In this document: positions 1-9,074 of the stretch, one piece after another
How positions within the stretch are numbered: the stretch's first letter is position 1
Layout: each line of letters begins with the position of its first letter
Assembly (NCBI GenBank): GCA_046329535.1
Contig: JAXLUN010000002.1
Location: 186,001-250,000 of the forward strand
DNA from: Bog-950 sp046329535
Lineage (GTDB): Bacteria > Bacteroidota > Bacteroidia > Chitinophagales > LD1
DNA length: 64,000 bases
Direction: 5' to 3'
The notes under the pieces: model-generated
The model's input: the letters and a program-made list of their open reading frames with translations, nothing else
Told to the model about the DNA's origin: nothing
Database searches by the model: none
Program-made: the position numbers and the translations under genes

Positions 1-1
1 G

Positions 2-1282
2 AGCCTGACGGAAGCCAATAATTATGTCTACGACTTTATCTGCAAAAATATTGTTAGCTATCAGCCAGGTAATCAATTAGGTTATACAAGCCGGTTAAAA
101 TTGATTGAATTTTTCGTAAACAGAAAGCTCTTTGCCTCTGCACACAAGCTTTTACAACAGTTAATTCCCGAGTTGGAAGTAAGCCCTTCCATTGCACTTC
201 TTTTCCGGGCACATGAGTTACAGGAGATGATAACTATAAACTATGTTCCTGTTAACAAAGACTACGACTTCAGAGTTAAATTTTTTGAAAAGAGAATCGC
301 TGCCACCAATGCCAATCGACAAAACATAGACTACCTATATTTACAATTCAAGTTTTTCCATTTGGTAAAAACTATCGGAGAGCCACGCAATGCATCTGAA
401 ATAAAAAAATATGCCGCTTTGTGGGATGACCCCCTTATGCATGTACCCATCAGTGAGATAAACGACCGAACCATCAAGATATACTATGTTCTTCGGGGTG
501 CACTCATGACGGTACTTCATTTACCAGGTGCCTCACAGGAAATCAGGAACCAGCTGAAAGACTTCAGAGAAAGATTTAGTACACATAAAATGCCATTAGG
601 AGAGGCGGACTTAATTGATGTGCTGCTATCAAACATGGCTGAAAATGAAAAAATAAGCTGGAACGAGCTGCAACAAACCAAACTACGTATTGCTGAATTA
701 GAAAAACAAATACCTCTGATTAGTGTCCATCAAAGAATGAGAGCTAAAGTGGTAATCATCGAATTGACCTATTATTTAAAAGAAGGTAAATACAAAGAAG
801 GCATTAAACTTCTGGAAAACTATATGAAGCCGGAGGAGAAAAATAAGTGGAAAGACGCCCCTCTTGCCTACATGATTCCATTTACCGGAGCCCGACTTTT
901 TTACCTGAATAATGACCCTGACAAGGCGCTTGACTATCTACTACTTATACAAGAGCAGGAAAAATCCATGCGTCCTTTTTTTCTAATAAGCTATCGTTTT
1001 CTCTTTTTGCTGTGCCACTACAAGCTGGAAAATTTTCAGTTTCTTGATTCCGCCATAATATCGCTTACCCGCAGCTTAAAAAAGATGGATAAGCTTTACG
1101 CCCCTGAAAAAGCTATGCTGCAATTTTTAACCCATGGCAGCCATATAAACAAAATGGAGACACACCTGCGTAAGCTATCCGTCACATTAAAAAATTTGCG
1201 GCAAGATCCATGTCACAAACTGTTTTTCGAGTTTGGTGACTATGAAGAATGGCTTAAAGAGGATAGTAAAAAAAATCGGTAG
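2..1282 (+). CDS. Helical-repeat (TPR-like) protein, copy 1, 5' end missing
   Basis: Function unknown. The reading frame is open from base 2, so the start lies upstream of the window. About 426 residues are visible, all predicted helical and without a signal peptide or membrane segment, so it is probably cytoplasmic. It is clearly homologous to the minus-strand protein ending at 56688. Shared landmarks are SLTEAN near the visible start, a GEPR motif in the middle, GARLFYL, KALDYL, YRFLFLLC, a KLYAPEKA block and a closing FGDYEEW. The protein beginning at 13828 is a more distant relative. The stop lies four bases from the convergent stop of the giant T9SS protein, so transcripts probably overlap. 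The family resembles solenoid scaffolds built of TPR-like helical pairs, but no TPR consensus can be read with confidence. Homology between the copies is clear; the role is inference only. Confidence 0.8.
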   Translation, partial: SLTEANNYVYDFICKNIVSYQPGNQLGYTSRLKLIEFFVNRKLFASAHKLLQQLIPELEVSPSIALLFRAHELQEMITINYVPVNKDYDFRVKFFEKRIAATNANRQNIDYLYLQFKFFHLVKTIGEPRNASEIKKYAALWDDPLMHVPISEINDRTIKIYYVLRGALMTVLHLPGASQEIRNQLKDFRERFSTHKMPLGEADLIDVLLSNMAENEKISWNELQQTKLRIAELEKQIPLISVHQRMRAKVVIIELTYYLKEGKYKEGIKLLENYMKPEEKNKWKDAPLAYMIPFTGARLFYLNNDPDKALDYLLLIQEQEKSMRPFFLISYRFLFLLCHYKLENFQFLDSAIISLTRSLKKMDKLYAPEKAMLQFLTHGSHINKMETHLRKLSVTLKNLRQDPCHKLFFEFGDYEEWLKEDSKKNR

Positions 1283-1286
1283 TGCT

Positions 1287-4200
1287 TTACTCCTTAACTA
1301 CTCTTTTCTGATAAACACACTGGCCGTTAAATACTCGTACAAAATAAACACCACTACTTACTTCGTTCATACTAATTTGAACTTTTTCCGTAGATAATAT
1401 CGCTCGTTTTATCATTTGACCGGTAGTGGAAAATATTTCTACAACATACTGCTTTTTATCATCCCGAATAAGAATAGTAATGTGTTCGATAAAAGGATTG
1501 GGCAAAACAACTATAACAGATTCATCAGGCTCTTCCACCCCTACTTCCGTAATACTTACACATGACGAAGTATCTGAGCAACCGGCAGAAGATGTTACAA
1601 TCACTGCATAATCTCCATTGACTGTTGCCGTGTAAGATTGACTGTTAGCTCCCATAATATCTGTATTACTATTACAACTTCTCCACTGATAAACAGCATT
1701 GAGTTCATTGGCAGTAATTACAACACCATTAACCACTGTGCTAACATCTATGGGATCTCGCGCAACAACTTCCTGACTTGCTGTGGCAGAACAACTATTG
1801 ATATCGCTTGCAGTAACACTGTATGTTGATGTGGCCGGTGGAGAAACATATAGCGTACCCCCAAAATCAGAAGTGCTCCACTGGTAATTAAGTGCACCTG
1901 ATGCCTCCAATGTAACCATCTCACCTAAGCAGACCGTATCCTGAGAAACTTCAATCAAAATAGTTGGTATAGTGCCTACAGTGATCAAAATACTATCTGT
2001 ATCACTGCATCCATTGATAGTTCCAGTTACAGAATATGTTTGGGTAAACGTAGGTGTAAATGACTGCGCGTTAACTATACCACTGCTCCAATTATATGTT
2101 GTTGCTCCACTTGCGCTTAAAACAGTTTGATTGCCAGAACACACAAAAGTATCACTTGCCAGAGTTGTCACCGTTGGGAGAGGGGTAACCATAACAATAA
2201 CCGAAGATGTATCGGAACACCCTAAAGAGATTCCCGTAACCGTATATGTAGTAGTTGATGCCGGAGTAAAAGCAACTCCATTCGTAACTCCATTACTCCA
2301 CTGATACGTTGCGGCACCTGTTCCGGTTAATGTAGTTTGCTCTCCTGCACAAAGTGTTGTTACTGTAGCGTTTGCTCCAACCAATGGAATAGGATTCACA
2401 GAAACCGTAATGCTCGATGTTGCATTACACCCTAACGAGGTTCCCGTAACCGTATATGTAGTGGTTGATGCAGGAGTAAAAGCAACTCCATTCGTAACTC
2501 CATTACTCCACTGATACGTTGCAGCACCTGTTCCGGTTAATGTAGTTTGCTCTCCTGCACAAAGTGTTGTTGCTGTAGCGCTTGCTCCAACCAATGGAAT
2601 AGGATTTACTGTAACTGTTATTGCTCCGGTATCGCTGCATCCATTAGTAGTGCCGGTTACAGTATAGGTAACGGTAGATGAAGGAACAAAGGGAACGTTA
2701 TCAGTAATACCATTACTCCAGACATACTGTGTAGCTCCACTCCCGTTTAATGTCACCGTTGTGCCCGCACATACGGTTAATGCACTTGAAGTAGCAGTGA
2801 CAGTAGGCGGATTTGTATAACTAACCAACAATGTACGGGCAGTACTGGCTCCGCATAGATTATTTGCCGTAACAGAAATTGTTCCTCCATTAGATGATGG
2901 TATTACACTTATGAAGTTCGTTGCTGAATTACCACTCCATCCTGATGGCAAACTCCATGTGTAAGAATTTACTTCACTAACAGCTGGGACAGAATAAGTC
3001 TGCACCTGGGTTGAACAAAGTGAGGCAGAGCCAATGATACTTCCCGGCATAACCGGGGCTGAAATACAGGCGCCATATTTTGCTATCATTCCCCAATATC
3101 CAATACCGATAATATTGCTGATTACTGCGGGGTCAGGTGCTGCATCAATGGTGAGGTTAGCATTGCTGGAAAAACCTGCATCCATACTCAATACTATAGT
3201 ACCGTCCGATGGGCTTGCAATGGCATAGGTTCCGCCCAAACCAACTAGAGAACTAAACTTAGAATTCCCCCAAAGGGATGCACCGGTGCCTGCATCAATC
3301 TTATAAAATCCTTTCAAATAACCGCTTCCATTTGATTCTCCATATGACAGTATAGGATTATCATCTGTAGGGTCCACACTGATATTGTAATACCTGGCAA
3401 AATAACTCACGTTACCTGTAGAACATGAAACAGCCCATTGAAATACACCTGAACTATTATACTTACCCACGAAGCCTAGTGGTTCGTAACTATGAGCTGT
3501 GCTCATGATGAACGAACCAGCCCCCCAATCAAAATCATTTCCTCCACTTGCATAAGTACCGCTGAAATAAATGTCTCCTGCAGGGTTAAACTTTACTGAA
3601 TTTACATACAGGTTACTTCCACCACTTAACACATATAAAGAATTACCCGCTGAATTGACCAGCCGGAGTTGATTACCTGAAAATGCCGAAGGTCTTCCAC
3701 CAATAAGAATATTACCGCTTGGATTATGTACATCAATAGAACTCACAGCAGCATTATTTCCGTCTATTTGATACCAGACTAATGACCCGTTACTGTCATA
3801 CTTTGCATAAAAACCTACTGTGCAGTTACAACTGACACCATTGGGGTTTACAATATTCACGGTAGCTGCACCCGGGTCAATATCCATTTGTGACTGGAAC
3901 TGGCCGCCAACATATATATTCAGGTTGCTATCTACTGCAATAACATTAGGTTTATTAGAGTTCGCGTTAGTGCTGTTGGCTACGTTCAATAATTTTACCC
4001 AAAGAAAATTTCCATTTGCATCATATTTTGCAAAAAAATAATCGTTGCCATCAGAAGGAGTATTGGTTACTCCATTGCCTGGGTCAAAATCAATGGTGTC
4101 GGTGTAAATTGCATTACATAGCACATATACACTGTGAAATTTATCCACTGCCATACTTGTTACCGTAAAATATCCTTGCCTGGCTACTATTTTATCAGCC

Positions 4201-4487
4201 CACACCAAAGCTCCGTCAGCAGCGTATTTGGCAAACATTCCACTGTCCCAGTTATTATTTCCGGTGAGATATAGGTTGGGCTGATTCTGTTCAGGACGCA
4301 CACTATCTCTGAAATAACCACAGCCATAGATATAGCCCTGTTCGTCCACATGAGAGACCCCAAAGCTGCATTGAGAATTTGTATAATCAACTGCCTGAAT
4401 TTTTTTTGCCCAAGCCAGAGGTGGATACTGAGCAAAGCAAGTTAGTGTGACCAGTATAAGCAGGATTGTAGAGATGTTTTTTTTCAT
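1287..4487 (-). CDS. Giant T9SS-secreted SBBP/Ig-like surface protein
   Basis: 1066 residues. A signal peptide occupies about residues 1-20. Residues ~25-470 carry SBBP-type beta-propeller repeats, recognisable by recurring D-x-D-P-G blocks and phrases such as FAKYDANGNFLW. Next comes a PKD/Ig-like domain (~480-560) and then four to five Ig-like repeats opening with CAG or CxG and closing in TYTVTGTxxGC. The C-terminus (~995-1066) is a type A T9SS sorting domain: PNPF, a GQMI turn, SSGVYFVRV and a basic end. The protein should be exported by Sec, moved across the outer membrane by T9SS and anchored or released. Adhesion or matrix building is likely by analogy, not shown. The start codon overlaps the stop of the small membrane protein upstream as ATGA. 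Two of the Ig units are almost identical in DNA. Confidence 0.9.
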   Translation of the reverse strand: MKKNISTILLILVTLTCFAQYPPLAWAKKIQAVDYTNSQCSFGVSHVDEQGYIYGCGYFRDSVRPEQNQPNLYLTGNNNWDSGMFAKYAADGALVWADKIVARQGYFTVTSMAVDKFHSVYVLCNAIYTDTIDFDPGNGVTNTPSDGNDYFFAKYDANGNFLWVKLLNVANSTNANSNKPNVIAVDSNLNIYVGGQFQSQMDIDPGAATVNIVNPNGVSCNCTVGFYAKYDSNGSLVWYQIDGNNAAVSSIDVHNPSGNILIGGRPSAFSGNQLRLVNSAGNSLYVLSGGSNLYVNSVKFNPAGDIYFSGTYASGGNDFDWGAGSFIMSTAHSYEPLGFVGKYNSSGVFQWAVSCSTGNVSYFARYYNISVDPTDDNPILSYGESNGSGYLKGFYKIDAGTGASLWGNSKFSSLVGLGGTYAIASPSDGTIVLSMDAGFSSNANLTIDAAPDPAVISNIIGIGYWGMIAKYGACISAPVMPGSIIGSASLCSTQVQTYSVPAVSEVNSYTWSLPSGWSGNSATNFISVIPSSNGGTISVTANNLCGASTARTLLVSYTNPPTVTATSSALTVCAGTTVTLNGSGATQYVWSNGITDNVPFVPSSTVTYTVTGTTNGCSDTGAITVTVNPIPLVGASATATTLCAGEQTTLTGTGAATYQWSNGVTNGVAFTPASTTTYTVTGTSLGCNATSSITVSVNPIPLVGANATVTTLCAGEQTTLTGTGAATYQWSNGVTNGVAFTPASTTTYTVTGISLGCSDTSSVIVMVTPLPTVTTLASDTFVCSGNQTVLSASGATTYNWSSGIVNAQSFTPTFTQTYSVTGTINGCSDTDSILITVGTIPTILIEVSQDTVCLGEMVTLEASGALNYQWSTSDFGGTLYVSPPATSTYSVTASDINSCSATASQEVVARDPIDVSTVVNGVVITANELNAVYQWRSCNSNTDIMGANSQSYTATVNGDYAVIVTSSAGCSDTSSCVSITEVGVEEPDESVIVVLPNPFIEHITILIRDDKKQYVVEIFSTTGQMIKRAILSTEKVQISMNEVSSGVYFVRVFNGQCVYQKRVVKE
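2229..2606 (-). repeat. Near-identical 210-bp tandem repeat in the T9SS protein gene
   Basis: Two units of about 168 matching bases (roughly 2229-2396 and 2439-2606) sit at an exact 210-bp offset, equal to 70 codons or one Ig-like domain. They differ at only a handful of positions, whereas the neighbouring Ig-like units of the same gene share little DNA identity. This points to a recent unit duplication or gene conversion and a site where domain number could vary. Confidence 0.85.
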
Positions 4488-4678
4488 TTCTGATGGTTTG
4501 AGCGGCTATTCCTCAGCATTTTTATCACCAGCATAGCACCTAACAAAGCCATTGCAACGCATAAAACCGTAAAAAACATTTTTAATGAGCGGTCATGACA
4601 TAACTTTATTAAGCCCGAAAAAGAACCCGATAGGACAAGGGAACTGATAGCCAGTACTAATACTTGAGTATTATTCAT
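4484..4678 (-). CDS. Small two-helix membrane protein
   Basis: 64 residues, family not recognised. Two hydrophobic stretches (about residues 5-25 and 34-53) are separated by a short basic loop, and the C-terminus is positively charged (RNSRSNHQK). This fits a small inner-membrane hairpin protein with the C-terminus in the cytoplasm. Its stop overlaps the ATG of the 1066-residue T9SS protein in an ATGA quadruplet, so the two are probably translationally coupled and made together. The start is the first ATG after a stretch with a possible -7 box and a small palindrome. Being short, it could be a chance frame, but the overlap and the clean amphipathic layout argue that it is real. Confidence 0.6.
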   Translation of the reverse strand: MNNTQVLVLAISSLVLSGSFSGLIKLCHDRSLKMFFTVLCVAMALLGAMLVIKMLRNSRSNHQK

Positions 4679-4691
4679 TTAGCAACAATCT

Positions 4692-4741
4692 GAAATGTAA
4701 CCATTGATTTTAAATCAATTTGAGGTTCAAATTAGGTTACA
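4692..4741 (-). promoter_or_regulatory. Possible promoter with nested palindrome upstream of the small membrane protein
   Basis: On the minus strand TACATTTC (4692-4699) resembles the Bacteroidota -7 box, with TTG 16 bases upstream. Between them lies a perfect 8+1+8 palindrome (4703-4719, arms ATTGATTT and AAATCAAT). An outer TGTAACC/GGTTACA pair flanks it at 4696-4702 and 4735-4741. Position and symmetry suggest an operator; no regulator can be named. Confidence 0.35.
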
Positions 4742-4905
4742 CAAAACAACTTTACTTACATCTAATGCCATAGGCAGTTCTATGTTTACCACCTAAAAAC
4801 AGGCGAAGAGAAATCCAATTAGAGTGTTTGTAAAAAAACTCACTTATGAATAATCAGTTACTGTAGATAAAATTTAGCCTTTATTAGCCGTGACAAATAA
4901 AGTGT

Positions 4906-5697
4906 ATGAAAGAGGAGCAGATTTATGAATTGTTAGAACATAAATTCAAACAGTATAATTCAACTGCTTTTATTGAAACTGACCCTATCTGCTTACCACA
5001 CCAATTTACTAAACTGCAGGATATTGAAATCATTGGTTTCTGGGTAGCAATGCTGGCTTGGGGGAATCGCAAATCAATTATTACATCAGGCAATCGGTTA
5101 TTGCAATGGATGGATAATGCACCTCATGATTTTATTCTTCATCATCAAGAAAGTGACTTAAAACAATTTCTCGGTTTTAAGCACCGAACTTTTAACGCTA
5201 CTGATACCCTGTATTTTATTGAGTTTTTTAAGAACCATTACAAAAGGTATACATCACTGGAAGACGCTTTCATGACAGACAATTTGAAAAAAACTTATAG
5301 AATGTCGAATACCGAACAGTCACTGATACATTTTCACAACCACTTTTTTTCACTTGAAGATTCACCCAACCGAACCCGTAAACATATTGCCACACCGGTA
5401 AGAGGCAGCACTTGTAAACGCATAAATATGTTTCTGCGCTGGATGGTTCGCAAAGACAGAAGAGGAGTTGACTTCGGCTTGTGGAAAAAAATTAAACCAT
5501 CACAACTGTTAATTCCACTTGATGTGCACGTTGACAGAACTGCTCGCAAACTTGGGTTAATTAAACGCAGACAAACCGATTGGAAAACAGTACTGGAACT
5601 GACCGAAAACCTAAAAAGGTTTGACCCGAAAGATCCGGTAAAATATGATTTTGCGCTCTTTGGATTAAGTGTTTTAGACAAAATGGAAATAAATTAG
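4906..5697 (+). CDS. TIGR02757 / DUF2400 family protein
   Basis: 263 residues, the usual length for this family, common in Bacteroidota and of unknown biochemical role. Family hallmarks include FWVAMLAWGN near residue 50, the ATPVRGSTCKRINMFLRWM block around 165-180, the IPLDVHVDRTARKLGL segment (~205-220) and a closing YDFALFGLSVL. The last blocks resemble helix-hairpin-helix DNA glycosylase folds, in which an Asp near the C-terminus is catalytic, so a role with nucleic acids is possible but unproven. The ATG at 4906 is the first good start, and a short conserved protein follows seven bases after the stop, so they are probably co-transcribed. Confidence 0.85.
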   Translation: MKEEQIYELLEHKFKQYNSTAFIETDPICLPHQFTKLQDIEIIGFWVAMLAWGNRKSIITSGNRLLQWMDNAPHDFILHHQESDLKQFLGFKHRTFNATDTLYFIEFFKNHYKRYTSLEDAFMTDNLKKTYRMSNTEQSLIHFHNHFFSLEDSPNRTRKHIATPVRGSTCKRINMFLRWMVRKDRRGVDFGLWKKIKPSQLLIPLDVHVDRTARKLGLIKRRQTDWKTVLELTENLKRFDPKDPVKYDFALFGLSVLDKMEIN

Positions 5698-5704
5698 CCC
5701 CGGA

Positions 5705-6031
5705 ATGGAAATACAAAGACAGCTTTTCGAGTCGTTTGAAATAGATGAGCAATTTATTCCGGACACGAACAATCAACAAGACTCGTTCCAGGCATTTCGA
5801 CATTTACTGATTCAGCGAATTGATGAACTTATCCGAACCGACTTTGAAAAACTAAAATGGATATTATACCGGATAGATGTAAGTGAAAAGAAACTAAGTG
5901 AAGCTCTTAAAAATTCGGAAGATGATGCAGCAACCATCATGGCGGATATGATTATTCAGCGTCAACTGGAAAAGGCGGAAAGCCGGAAAGCATTCGGAGA
6001 CCAGAAAAGTGACTGGAGTTTTGATTTATAA
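5705..6031 (+). CDS. Short conserved hypothetical protein
   Basis: 108 residues, mostly helical and acidic, with no signal peptide or membrane helix. The central part (FRHLLIQRIDELIRTDFEKL) is an amphipathic helix typical of a small conserved Bacteroidota protein with no assigned function. It sits 7 bp after the TIGR02757 gene and 17 bp before fahA, on the same strand, so the three are likely one transcript. Its role cannot be read from sequence. Confidence 0.7.
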   Translation: MEIQRQLFESFEIDEQFIPDTNNQQDSFQAFRHLLIQRIDELIRTDFEKLKWILYRIDVSEKKLSEALKNSEDDAATIMADMIIQRQLEKAESRKAFGDQKSDWSFDL

Positions 6032-6048
6032 ATATAACCATAAGAGCA

Positions 6049-7329
6049 ATGAGCAGAGCGAACAGTTCTAATTTAAAATCATGGGTAGAGGTAAAACCCG
6101 GCAGCGATTTCCCTATCCAGAACTTACCTTTCGGAATTTTTAAAACTGATAAAGAAGCGCAGCCGCATGTGGGTGTTGCTATAGGGGAATATGTTCTTGA
6201 TTTACATATTCTGGCCCAGGAAAAACTATTCGACCGCATTCCTTGGCCTTTTGAGAAATCTGTTTTCTCTCAAAATAGTTTGAATGAGTTCATAGGGCTT
6301 GGTAAAGATACAACCAACGCGGTTCGTGAAAGAGTTTCCGATATACTGGATATGGAAAATGAGGAACTGCGCGACAATACGGAGCTAAGAAGAAGAGCAT
6401 TGATAGCACAAAGAGAAGTGCAAATGTTACTACCGGTTAATATTCCAAACTATACCGATTTCTATTCCAGCAAAGAGCACGCAACAAATGTAGGCATTAT
6501 GTTCCGCGACCCTGCAAATGCCCTGTTGCCAAATTGGAAACATCTACCGGTTGGTTATCACGGTCGTGCCTCTTCCATTGTTGTTTCAGGAACTCCTATC
6601 CACAGGCCAAAAGGACAAACAAAAGCAGATGATGCAGCGGCTCCATCCTTTGGTCCTTGCAGGCTTTTAGATTTTGAATTAGAGATGGCTTTCATTACCG
6701 GTAAGTCAACTAAGTTAGGTGAAAGCATTTCAATAGCGGAAGCTGATGATTATATTTTCGGAATGGTGTTGTTCAATGATTGGAGTGCCCGCGATATTCA
6801 AAAATGGGAATACGTTCCGTTGGGTCCTTTTCTGGCAAAAAATTTTGGCTCTACTATTTCTCCGTGGATAGTTACACTTGAGGCATTGGAGCCGTATCGT
6901 GTATATACTCCGAAACAAGAACCAGAAGTGCTTCCTTACCTAAAGTTTGAAGGCAAAAGAAATTTTGATATCAATTTAGAAGTTGAAATTGTTCCGCAAA
7001 ACGGAAACGGGAAAGTGATTTCGCGCAGCAATTTTAAATACATGTATTGGAATATGGCACAACAGCTTGCACACCATACCGTAAACGGTTGCAATATTTG
7101 CGTGGGCGATATATATGCCAGTGGTACCATCAGCGGGCCCGAAGTTGGTTCGTATGGCTCAATGCTAGAAATAACCTGGCAAGGAAAAAATCCGATTCAA
7201 ATGCCGGATGGAACTGACCGGAAATTTATTCTAGATAACGATACGATAGTTTTAAAGGGGTGGTGCGAAAAGGACGGAGTACGCATTGGTTTCGGGGATT
7301 GTTCAGGAAAAATTTTACCTGCTCTATGA
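6049..7329 (+). CDS. fahA: Fumarylacetoacetase
   Basis: 426 residues. Fumarylacetoacetase hydrolyses fumarylacetoacetate to fumarate and acetoacetate, the last step of tyrosine and homogentisate catabolism. The N-terminal SH3-like domain (~1-125) is followed by the catalytic beta-roll. Visible family motifs are TDFYSSKEHATNVG (~135-150), PVGYHGRASSIV with the catalytic His, DFELEMAFITGK (metal-binding Glu residues), NDWSARDIQKWEYVPLGPF and the late ASGTISGPE. Length and motifs match the eukaryotic-type enzyme. The gene ends in an ATGA overlap with a small membrane protein, followed by a flavin reductase gene in the same arrangement. Homogentisate dioxygenase and the isomerase are not in this window. 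Confidence 0.96.
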   Translation: MSRANSSNLKSWVEVKPGSDFPIQNLPFGIFKTDKEAQPHVGVAIGEYVLDLHILAQEKLFDRIPWPFEKSVFSQNSLNEFIGLGKDTTNAVRERVSDILDMENEELRDNTELRRRALIAQREVQMLLPVNIPNYTDFYSSKEHATNVGIMFRDPANALLPNWKHLPVGYHGRASSIVVSGTPIHRPKGQTKADDAAAPSFGPCRLLDFELEMAFITGKSTKLGESISIAEADDYIFGMVLFNDWSARDIQKWEYVPLGPFLAKNFGSTISPWIVTLEALEPYRVYTPKQEPEVLPYLKFEGKRNFDINLEVEIVPQNGNGKVISRSNFKYMYWNMAQQLAHHTVNGCNICVGDIYASGTISGPEVGSYGSMLEITWQGKNPIQMPDGTDRKFILDNDTIVLKGWCEKDGVRIGFGDCSGKILPAL

Positions 7330-7601
7330 AATACTACTTGATATTATTGCTCTTCACTATTATGGGTGCTGGTGCACGTACCATGTTTGAAATCGCCTTT
7401 CACGCATTAGGTCGTGAACACGACTTTGCTCCTGCTGCTGATACGACCCGGTTAATTTTACTGGCCGGTTGGTTCATATTAATGATGATTGCTGATGTGA
7501 TACTGATTACACATAAAGATCTTCGTTTTAGAAGTGCATTTATCTTTCTGGTTTCCCTTGGCGTATTTTGTCCTACCATCTACATGTTTCTAACAAAATG
7601 A
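7326..7601 (+). CDS. Small membrane protein between fahA and the flavin reductase gene
   Basis: 91 residues from the ATG at 7326, which overlaps the fahA stop as ATGA; a longer in-frame extension exists upstream but lies inside fahA and is unlikely to be used. Three hydrophobic segments are visible (about residues 1-18, 43-61 and 69-88), so it should be an integral inner-membrane protein. The stop overlaps the next ATG, again as ATGA. The family was not recognised. The double overlap implies that it is made in step with the tyrosine-catabolic enzyme and the flavin reductase, but what it does there is unknown. Confidence 0.75.
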   Translation: MKYYLILLLFTIMGAGARTMFEIAFHALGREHDFAPAADTTRLILLAGWFILMMIADVILITHKDLRFRSAFIFLVSLGVFCPTIYMFLTK

Positions 7602-8503
7602 GTTTCCAATCCATCAATCCATCCGAAATTCCCATGCCTAAGCTGCATGAGTATTTACTCAGTGCCGTAGCACCCCGGCCTATTGCCTTTGTTTCAACCA
7701 TTGATAAGAATGGAAATGCGAATCTTTCTCCATTTTCATTCTTTAATGTGTTTGGCTCTAATCCGCCTACGTTGGTTTTTTCTCCGGCTCGCAGTGGACG
7801 AACAGGTGCTACTAAAAATACACACGATAATGTGATGGACGTACCCGAGTGTGTTGTCAACATAGCACATTACGATATGCTTTATCAAATGAATCTGGCG
7901 GCTCACATGTATCCGAAAGGAGTGGATGAATTTGCCAAGAGCGGACTGACTAAACTAGAAAGCACAACCGTAAAGCCTCCGCGCGTTGGAGAATGTTTCG
8001 TGCAGATAGAATGTAAGGTTAAGCAGGTAATTGAAACAGGTCAGGGTGGAGGTGCGGGCAATCTCATTATTTGCGAAGTCACCATGATTCATATAAACGA
8101 GGCGGTACTGAATGAAGAAGGAAGCGTTGACCCTTTTAAAATGAATTACATAGCCCGTATGGGCAAACAGTTTTGGACTAAAATAGGAGCAGAAAATATC
8201 ATCTCCGTTCCCGGCTTTAAAATGGCGAACGAACTGGGTATTGGTTGGGATGCTTTACCCAAAAGCATATCACACTCTTCATACCTTTCAGCCAATGATG
8301 TGGCGCAGATCGCTTCCTTACATGCATTTCCAACTACGGAAGAATTAAACGAATTGCGTAAAGCAGATTTTGTGCAGGAAATAATTTCAGCGCACAAAAA
8401 CGATTTTGCTGCTTTACAAAAAGCCTTTCACTTGCGTGCTAAAATTGAAATTGAACGAGGAAGTTTGTCCTTGGCTTTTCAATTGCTGATGTTAACTGAA
8501 TAA
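7598..8503 (+). CDS. Flavin reductase family protein (FMN-binding)
   Basis: 301 residues. The N-terminal ~200 residues match the flavin-reductase-like split-barrel: APRPIAFVSTIDKNGNANLSPFSFFN is the classic opening with the flavin phosphate site, followed by a NIAHYDM segment and a CEVTMIHI strand. Such proteins bind FMN and either reduce flavin with NAD(P)H for a partner monooxygenase or act as FMN-dependent enzymes. The C-terminal ~90 residues are an extra helical extension. The ATG at 7598 is preferred because it overlaps the upstream stop as ATGA; a start ten codons earlier would lie inside the previous gene. The link to fahA suggests a role in aromatic catabolism, which is inference. Confidence 0.88.
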   Translation: MSFQSINPSEIPMPKLHEYLLSAVAPRPIAFVSTIDKNGNANLSPFSFFNVFGSNPPTLVFSPARSGRTGATKNTHDNVMDVPECVVNIAHYDMLYQMNLAAHMYPKGVDEFAKSGLTKLESTTVKPPRVGECFVQIECKVKQVIETGQGGGAGNLIICEVTMIHINEAVLNEEGSVDPFKMNYIARMGKQFWTKIGAENIISVPGFKMANELGIGWDALPKSISHSSYLSANDVAQIASLHAFPTTEELNELRKADFVQEIISAHKNDFAALQKAFHLRAKIEIERGSLSLAFQLLMLTE

Positions 8504-8521
8504 AATATTACCTAAATAGTT

Positions 8522-9004
8522 TTGAAGAAGACATATACAAAGAAATCATGGCCGTTCATAATTGCCATAGTCACGCTTACTATCGTCACCTTTGTATTAC
8601 TCACAAATCATGTAGCAGGCTACTATTACACCAGAAGACATTCTGTAATAACGATGGATCATGTCAGAATATACTACTTATTAATATTTGGAGGTACCGA
8701 TGTATTTCTATTCCTCTATTGGCTAGCAAGCAGGAAGACCATAATTTTGGATGACAGAGGAATATATGGAAGCACATTTTTGTCTTCTGCAACTTATACG
8801 CTTCTATACTCTGACATTGTATCAACCAGAATAGTAAATAAATCATCGATATCGAGATACTCAGATGACTTGGCTGGATGTAACTCGGTGTTAGAAATCA
8901 CCAAAATAGACGGTTCTATAGTAGTAATAACCGATTACGACATTGATGATTATGCTGATTTTGTAAAAACGCTTCGTCTTAAGCTTAATAAACAGGTTTC
9001 TTAG
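8522..9004 (+). CDS. Two-helix membrane protein with C-terminal PH-like domain, copy 1
   Basis: 160 residues with a TTG start at 8522; no ATG in frame fits better, since the codons after TTG give a basic MKKTYTKK leader. Two transmembrane helices (about 13-34 and 50-68) precede a soluble domain of about 85 residues rich in beta strands (GIYGSTFLSS, YTLLYSDIVS, LEITKIDGSIVVI) and ending in a helix. That layout fits the bacterial PH-like (bPH) fold. The next gene encodes a protein of the same layout and size, so the two are probably an old tandem duplication. Location is the inner membrane; ligand and role are unknown. Confidence 0.65.
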   Translation: MKKTYTKKSWPFIIAIVTLTIVTFVLLTNHVAGYYYTRRHSVITMDHVRIYYLLIFGGTDVFLFLYWLASRKTIILDDRGIYGSTFLSSATYTLLYSDIVSTRIVNKSSISRYSDDLAGCNSVLEITKIDGSIVVITDYDIDDYADFVKTLRLKLNKQVS

Positions 9005-9074
9005 ATTCATGCTGAGAATCGGAAGAAGTCGTTTGATGTTATTCTTTCAATTACTGATGCTAACGGAATAAAAC

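Noticed and set aside
4696..4741. Possible tRNA because of a GGTTCAAAT-like string
   Set aside because: No acceptor stem or anticodon arm can be folded around it; it reads better as nested inverted repeats.
5334..5803. Minus-strand frames opposite the TIGR02757 gene
   Set aside because: They have no domain features and lie wholly opposite a well-supported gene.
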